Below are positions 5,730 to 9,569 of a DNA stretch of 9,569 bases, one piece after another; positions within the stretch are counted from its first letter, which is position 1; the number at the start of each line of letters is the position of its first letter. The notes beneath the pieces are model-generated. The model searched no databases. It was not told where the DNA came from and worked only from the letters and a program-made list of their open reading frames with translations. Both the position numbers and the translations under genes were made by a program. The DNA is from Thermodesulfobacteriaceae bacterium (GTDB taxonomy: Bacteria; Desulfobacterota; Dissulfuribacteria; Dissulfuribacterales; UBA3076): assembly GCA_012961845.1 (NCBI GenBank), contig DTYO01000090.1, forward strand, positions 1 through 9,569. The letters are read 5' to 3'.

Positions 5730-7814
5730 ATGAAGAGAGATCCGCAGAAAGTAAGAAATATCGGTATCAGTGCCCACATCGATGCCGGAAAGACCACCCT
5801 GACAGAAAGAATCCTTTACTATACCCAGAAGATTCATGCCATTCATGATGTCAAGGGCAAAGACGGCGTCGGCGCCACCATGGACTTCATGGAGCTTGAA
5901 AGGGAGAGGGGAATTACCATCACCTCGGCCGCCACGTATTGTGAATGGAAAGGTCACGAAATCAATATAATAGATACACCGGGGCACGTGGATTTCACCA
6001 TAGAGGTGGAGAGGGCGCTGAGGGTCCTGGACGGTGGAGTACTGGTGCTGTGTTCAGTAGGAGGAGTGCAGTCCCAGTCCATTACGGTGGATCGCCAGAT
6101 GGCAAGGTACGAGGTTCCATGTATCGCCTTTGTCAACAAGTGTGACAGGAGCGGGGCCAATCCTCTGCGGGTTGTGGACCAGCTCAGAAATAAACTGGGA
6201 CACAATGCCGTGGCCATGCAGATTCCCATCGGGCTTGAAGCCGGTTTTGAAGGTGTAGTGGATCTTGTTTCCATGAAGGCAATCTATTTTGACGGCCCCA
6301 ATGGCGAGGAGCTACGGACAGAGGAAATCCCTTCTGAGCTTCAGGAAGAGGCGGAGGCCAGGCGTGAGATTCTTTTGGATGAGGCCTCCATGTTTTCAGA
6401 AGAACTGATGGAGGCAGCCCTTGAAGGCAGTGTCACCGAAGAGATGCTTATTAAAGGAGTTCGTGCTGGTACGCTTGTCAGGGGAATAACACCGGTATTT
6501 ATCGGGTCTGCCTACAAGAACAAGGGGGTCCAGCCCCTGCTTGACGCTGTGACAGACTACCTGCCTCAGCCTGATGAAATAAAGAATGTCGCTCTGGATA
6601 TGGAAAATGAGGAGGCTGAGGTAGTCCTGGAAACCGATCCTGAAAAGCCCCTTGTAGCTCTCGCCTTCAAACTGGAGGAAGGGCGATATGGTCAGCTGAC
6701 ATATATCAGAGTGTACCAGGGAACCCTTTCCAAGGGAGATACCATCGTAAATTCCAGAACCGGTCGCAAGGTCAAGGTCGGAAGGGTGGTCCGCATGCAC
6801 GCTGACCAGATGGAAGACATAGAATCGGTACCGGCAGGGTATATTGGCGCTCTGTTCGGAATCGACTGTGCCTCCGGTGACACTTTTACCTGTCCGGAGA
6901 TTCGGTACAGCATGACCTCCATGCATGTGCCCGAGCCGGTCATCTCCCTGGCCATAATCCCTGCCGACAACAAGGCCCAGGTCAACATGTCCAAGGCCCT
7001 GTCAAGGTTTACCAAGGAAGATCCTACGTTCAGGACATACGTAGATCACGAAACAGGGGATACGATAATTTCAGGAATGGGTGAGCTGCATCTTGAGGTG
7101 TACATAGAAAGAATGCGTCGTGAGTACAATGCAGAAGTCAGCACTGGTATGCCGCAGGTGGCCTACAGGGAAACCATAACACAGAAGGCGGATTTCAATT
7201 ATACCCACAAGAAACAGACCGGCGGTGCCGGTCAGTACGGCAGGGGTGCTGGTTATCTGGAACCTGTATCCGATGAAGAGTTCGTCTTTGAGAACAAGAT
7301 AGTAGGCGGGGCGATTCCTACAGAATTTATCTCTTCGTGTGAAAAGGGTTTCAGAAGCAGCATGGAAAAGGGGCAGCTTCTCGGGTTTCCTGTTACAGGA
7401 GTACAGGTGACCATCAATGACGGTCAGGCCCATTCAGTGGATTCGTCGGATACCGCTTTCCAGGCTGCTGCCAGAGGCGCATTCAAGGAGGCATATCACA
7501 GGGCCAAACCGCAGATTCTGGAGCCGATAATGAAGGTGGCCGTGGAGACTCCTACTGAATTTCAGGGTGTGGTCATGGGGTCTCTGAACCAGCGCAGGGG
7601 CATGATCCTGGGAACTCAGGACGAAGGAGACATGTGCATAATTGAAGCAGAAGTGCCACTGGTGGAGATGTTTGGATATTCTACCGTGCTACGTTCAGCA
7701 ACCCAGGGCAAGGCACAGTTTACCATGGAATTTGCAACCTATCGTCAGGTGCCCAAGAGTGTGGCTGAAGAACTCGTGAAGAAGGCTGCTGAAAAGAAAA
7801 AGCAGGCAGCATAA
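5730..7814 (+). CDS. fusA: Elongation factor G, mitochondrial-EFG1-like (spdEFG1) subfamily
   Basis: EF-G is the ribosomal translocase GTPase. Counting from ATG 5730 (694 residues), G1 is AHIDAGKTT (15-23), G2 RGIT (60-63), G3 DTPGH (82-86), G4 NKCD (136-139), with a G5-like GSA before YKNKGVQ. Later come the domain II segment GRYGQLTYIRVYQG and the domain IV segment GGAGQYG. The domain IV tip loop DGQAHSVDSS keeps the His equivalent to E. coli His583, needed for translocation. The stretch HDVKGKDGVGATMDFMELER (39-58) and ALFGIDCASGDTFT follow mitochondrial EFG1 more than E. coli FusA. In Borrelia, the EF-G1 of this group translocates while EF-G2 recycles ribosomes. The start rests on GAGG (5717-5720), 9 bases before ATG 5730 but only 3 before ATG 5724; the frame also opens with TTG 5715. 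No ribosomal protein or EF-Tu genes adjoin it, so it is outside the usual str operon. Confidence 0.95.
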   Translation: MKRDPQKVRNIGISAHIDAGKTTLTERILYYTQKIHAIHDVKGKDGVGATMDFMELERERGITITSAATYCEWKGHEINIIDTPGHVDFTIEVERALRVLDGGVLVLCSVGGVQSQSITVDRQMARYEVPCIAFVNKCDRSGANPLRVVDQLRNKLGHNAVAMQIPIGLEAGFEGVVDLVSMKAIYFDGPNGEELRTEEIPSELQEEAEARREILLDEASMFSEELMEAALEGSVTEEMLIKGVRAGTLVRGITPVFIGSAYKNKGVQPLLDAVTDYLPQPDEIKNVALDMENEEAEVVLETDPEKPLVALAFKLEEGRYGQLTYIRVYQGTLSKGDTIVNSRTGRKVKVGRVVRMHADQMEDIESVPAGYIGALFGIDCASGDTFTCPEIRYSMTSMHVPEPVISLAIIPADNKAQVNMSKALSRFTKEDPTFRTYVDHETGDTIISGMGELHLEVYIERMRREYNAEVSTGMPQVAYRETITQKADFNYTHKKQTGGAGQYGRGAGYLEPVSDEEFVFENKIVGGAIPTEFISSCEKGFRSSMEKGQLLGFPVTGVQVTINDGQAHSVDSSDTAFQAAARGAFKEAYHRAKPQILEPIMKVAVETPTEFQGVVMGSLNQRRGMILGTQDEGDMCIIEAEVPLVEMFGYSTVLRSATQGKAQFTMEFATYRQVPKSVAEELVKKAAEKKKQAA

Positions 7815-7969
7815 AAGCCGGGCGTTTGTTGTGGATATCCAGTTTCAGGCATTTTTTTCAAGGATGACGGGTTTTGCCATTCAGGTCCATGCTGTTTTAT
7901 GCCAAACGCGATAAACCCGAATCTGACAGGAAATGTTCTGAAAAAGTAATTTTTTTGCGGGAGAGGTCT
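7815..7969. other. Intergenic region between EF-G and the RecA-fold ATPase genes
   Basis: These 155 bases contain no recognisable gene or clear terminator. A possible weak promoter is TTGCCA (7874-7879) with TTTTAT (7895-7900), but the spacing is only 15. The downstream frame stays open here back to 7874; those 32 codons look non-coding in character and precede a good ribosome binding site at 7961-7966. Confidence 0.4.
7961..7966 (+). promoter_or_regulatory. Ribosome binding site setting the ATPase start
   Basis: GAGAGG lies 9 bases before ATG 7976 and 3 bases before the in-frame ATG 7970, so it favours a start here rather than at the far upstream ATG 7874. Confidence 0.6.
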
Positions 7970-8674
7970 ATGGCGATGTTAAAAAATGATCTGATACTCA
8001 GGAATCCGCTCCGCCTTCTGGGTGATGAGTCAGGACACATTCTGGAACCGGGAGAATTTGGTGCCGTACTTGCCAGGGCAGGAGTAGGGAAAACCTCGTT
8101 TCTTGTTCAGCTGGCACTCGACAGTCTGCTGAGGGGAAGGAATGTTCTTCATATAAGTCTGGATCAGCCCGTCAAAAAGGTCTGCCTGTGGTATGAAGAG
8201 GTTTTCAACCATATTTCTGACCAATATCGTTTGACCAATACCGGCGGCCTCTGGGAAGCAACTCTGCCCCATCGTTTTATCATGACATTCAATGTCGAAG
8301 GGTTTGTGGTGCCCAGGCTGGAAGAAAGGCTGAACGACCTGACTGAGCAGGGCATTTTCTATCCCCAGATGATACTTATTGATGGACTTCCATTCGATGA
8401 CATGGTCCGTGAAACTCTGTCTGAGCTGAAGCTGCTGGCGAGAGAAAGCGGCCTTCCCGTATGGTTTGCAGTGAAAACACACAGAGATGATGCAACCGGC
8501 AAAGACGGGTTGCCGCTGAACGTGGATCAGGTGGCCGATCTGTTCGAAGTGATAGTACAGCTTCAGCCAGTGGGGCGTGAGATAAACGTACGTCTTATGA
8601 AGGAGAAGATAGACAGGGAGATACCTCCTCTGGTCCTGGATCCCGGAACACTTCTAATTAAAAATCGTGAGTAA
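7970..8674 (+). CDS. RecA/KaiC-fold P-loop ATPase of unknown function
   Basis: I do not recognise a named family member, but this is a small cytosolic P-loop NTPase of the RecA/KaiC type: 234 residues from ATG 7970, or 232 from 7976, which has the better-spaced Shine-Dalgarno. Residues 29-43 (GEFGAVLARAGVGKT and the following Ser) hold a Walker A in which the first Gly is replaced by Ala35. Helix LVQLALDSLLRGRNVLHISLDQP follows in two parts (45-67), as in KaiC/DnaB-type domains after the P-loop. MILIDG (134-139) is a Walker B ending in Asp138, and LPVWFAVKTHRD (162-173) sits where RecA-fold proteins carry the sensor strand. There is a single domain, with no membrane segment, signal peptide or DNA-binding motif that I can see. 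Adenylate- or sulfate-transfer enzymes were considered but lack support. It lies 155 bases after the EF-G gene and converges on bamD with 9 bases between them. Confidence 0.7.
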   Translation: MAMLKNDLILRNPLRLLGDESGHILEPGEFGAVLARAGVGKTSFLVQLALDSLLRGRNVLHISLDQPVKKVCLWYEEVFNHISDQYRLTNTGGLWEATLPHRFIMTFNVEGFVVPRLEERLNDLTEQGIFYPQMILIDGLPFDDMVRETLSELKLLARESGLPVWFAVKTHRDDATGKDGLPLNVDQVADLFEVIVQLQPVGREINVRLMKEKIDREIPPLVLDPGTLLIKNRE

Positions 8675-8683
8675 CGCAAGGAT

Positions 8684-9460
8684 CTAATCAAAAGGATTCA
8701 TGCGCTCCCACAGAGTTTCTCCACCTGTAGTTTCTGCCCTGATCAGCAGTTTCCTTGCCTGTTCCGCTGAGGGTGTCTCTGGATAAAGATCCAGAACGCT
8801 ATTCAGTCGCGAAGTTGCCTGAGGGAGCTGCCCGGTGTTCAAATACCACTGCGCCACGATTATTTCGTGTTCAGCCAGACGGTTCCTGGCTTCGGCGATT
8901 CTTCTGCGTGCTTCAAAGGTGAAAGGGCTGTCCGGATATCTTTTGACAAGACGCTCATAGACCTCAATCAGTTTCTTGGTATATGTCTGGTCACGATCAG
9001 GATAGGCCATAAGTTTATAATAGGAAGAGCCGATCTGGAATATGACATATGGTATTGCGTTATTCGCAGGGTGAAGTTTCTCAAACTCCTCATAGAGAGG
9101 TATGGCTTCTTCATAGAGTCCTTGGTGATATTTGCAGTCCGCCAGACGCAGTTCAGCCAGTTTTGCATAATCACTGAACGGGAAACGATCCTTGATTTCC
9201 TGGAAAATTTCTTCAGCCATCATGTAACGGCTAGTGGAGTAGTAATGCATCGCCTTTTCAGTCAATGCCGCTTCCGTTTCATAGTAATCGTCATGTACGT
9301 CCTTGCCGCCGAACCACGAAGAAAACCACCCTTTTCCTTCCTTTCTGTTGCCGGCACATCCTGACAAGGTCATGGCCAGGAGCAGGATCAGGAGCAGGCT
9401 CCCGACTGATTGTTCGATTCTTTTTCCGGAAGATGTGAAATTCATGACAGGTAAACCCAT
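8684..9460 (-). CDS. bamD: Outer membrane assembly lipoprotein BamD (ComL/YfiO)
   Basis: BamD is an essential lipoprotein of the BAM complex, which folds beta-barrel proteins into the outer membrane with BamA. Counting from ATG 9460 (258 residues), a hydrophobic signal segment (about 19-33) ends in the lipobox LSGC, giving lipidated Cys35. The next residue is Ala, so there is no Asp inner-membrane retention signal. After a short linker, residues 60-240 form TPR-like helical repeats, with the BamD-type pieces ALTEKAMHYYSTSRYMMAEE, GSSYYKLMAYPDRDQTYTKK and RLAEHEIIVAQWYLNTGQLP. The RDQT and LAEHE...A.WY motifs favour BamD over CpoB/YbgF. The start may instead be ATG 9445 (M6, giving a more typical short n-region); neither has a strong Shine-Dalgarno. 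Upstream lies an unusual inverted-repeat cluster. Confidence 0.9.
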   Translation of the reverse strand: MGLPVMNFTSSGKRIEQSVGSLLLILLLAMTLSGCAGNRKEGKGWFSSWFGGKDVHDDYYETEAALTEKAMHYYSTSRYMMAEEIFQEIKDRFPFSDYAKLAELRLADCKYHQGLYEEAIPLYEEFEKLHPANNAIPYVIFQIGSSYYKLMAYPDRDQTYTKKLIEVYERLVKRYPDSPFTFEARRRIAEARNRLAEHEIIVAQWYLNTGQLPQATSRLNSVLDLYPETPSAEQARKLLIRAETTGGETLWERMNPFD

Positions 9461-9482
9461 ATGACTGCCATAATCTGTGTCT

Positions 9483-9495
9483 GCCGCTAAGCGGC
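9483..9495. repeat. Small perfect hairpin upstream of bamD
   Basis: GCCGC-TAA-GCGGC forms a 5-bp G+C stem with a 3-base loop and is followed on the + strand by CTTTTAT's four Ts. As a + strand terminator it would serve no nearby + gene, so a role in the bamD leader is as likely. Confidence 0.45.
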
Positions 9496-9499
9496 TTTT

Positions 9500-9529
9500 A
9501 TGCTATTCAGCCCGGATTATTCGCTTCAA
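9500..9529 (-). promoter_or_regulatory. Possible weak bamD promoter
   Basis: On the minus strand TTGAAG (9529-9524) and TAGCAT (9505-9500) are 18 bases apart, each matching four of six sigma70 consensus positions. It overlaps the inverted repeats described nearby. A promoter beyond the window edge is equally possible. Confidence 0.3.
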
Positions 9530-9565
9530 AAGCCGAACAAATGCTAATTGGCATGAATAATCGGG
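9511..9565. repeat. Nested inverted repeat with three-way-junction geometry
   Basis: Outer arms CCCGGATTATTC (9511-9522) and GAATAATCGGG (9555-9565) are complementary except for one bulged G. Directly inside the left arm is hairpin GCTT-CAA-AAGC (9523-9533), then seven unpaired bases, then hairpin ATGC-TAATTG-GCAT (9541-9554) abutting the right arm. The whole can fold as a three-way junction in DNA or RNA. It could be a small dispersed palindromic element or part of a structured leader; I cannot assign it to a known family. Confidence 0.55.
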
Positions 9566-9569
9566 ATCA

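Noticed and set aside
7868..7920. CGGGTTT and AAACCCG inverted repeat after the EF-G gene as a terminator
   Set aside because: The 7-base arms are 39 bases apart with no good inner stem and no T-run after the second arm, so it does not look like an intrinsic terminator.
7874..7969. Upstream in-frame start (ATG 7874) for the RecA-fold ATPase
   Set aside because: It has no ribosome binding site and adds 32 residues of unlikely composition, while GAGAGG precedes ATG 7970/7976.
9483..9500. GCCGC-TAA-GCGGC-TTTT as a + strand intrinsic terminator
   Set aside because: No + strand gene ends nearby; the last one stops at 8674 and bamD lies antisense in between. It is listed only as a hairpin.
1..9569. 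CRISPR arrays, tRNA or rRNA genes, transposases and phage genes
   Set aside because: I saw no direct-repeat array, cloverleaf, rRNA-like segment, DDE or recombinase motif on either strand.

Overview
The window looks like part of a Gram-negative (diderm) bacterial genome, most likely Desulfobacterota ('deltaproteobacteria') or a neighbouring phylum. The case rests on a BamD-type outer-membrane assembly lipoprotein and an elongation factor G of the mitochondrial-EFG1-like subfamily, which is known from deltaproteobacteria, spirochaetes and planctomycetes. The taxonomic call is an inference from protein resemblance only. The first ~588 bases do not fit the rest: they are visibly AT-richer and encode, on the minus strand, most of the N-terminal half of a homoserine kinase (ThrB) that resembles Campylobacterota proteins. 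ThrB resemblance stops abruptly one codon before its first GHMP-kinase motif, and a different + strand gene is already running there. I read positions ~580-592 as a chimeric join, either an assembly artefact or a recombination point.

Layout. 1-588 (-): thrB fragment, open at the window edge and cut at the join. 590-3026 (+): apparent three-gene operon of a protein-kinase-like protein missing its first residues, a FetA-type ABC ATPase and a FetB-type permease (iron/metal export family). 3001-5501 (-): apparent operon nfi (endonuclease V), a PEBP/YbhB-family protein and a MOT1-type molybdate transporter, whose 3' end overlaps fetB tail to tail by 26 bases. 5502-5714: divergent intergenic region with a strong sigma70-like promoter reading toward nfi. 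5730-7814 (+): EF-G. 7970-8674 (+): small RecA/KaiC-fold ATPase of unknown function. 8684-9460 (-): bamD, converging on the ATPase gene with only 9 bases between. 9461-9569: bamD upstream region with an unusual nest of inverted repeats.

How the genes relate. Most of the window is housekeeping (translation, DNA repair, outer-membrane assembly) and metal transport (FetAB-type export, MOT1-type molybdate uptake). The items most worth a second look are the chimeric join, the kinase-like gene coupled to fetAB with altered catalytic-loop residues, the uncharacterised ATPase, and the nested inverted-repeat structure upstream of bamD. I did not find a defence system, CRISPR array, transposase, tRNA or rRNA. 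No stretch longer than 300 bases lacks a gene.
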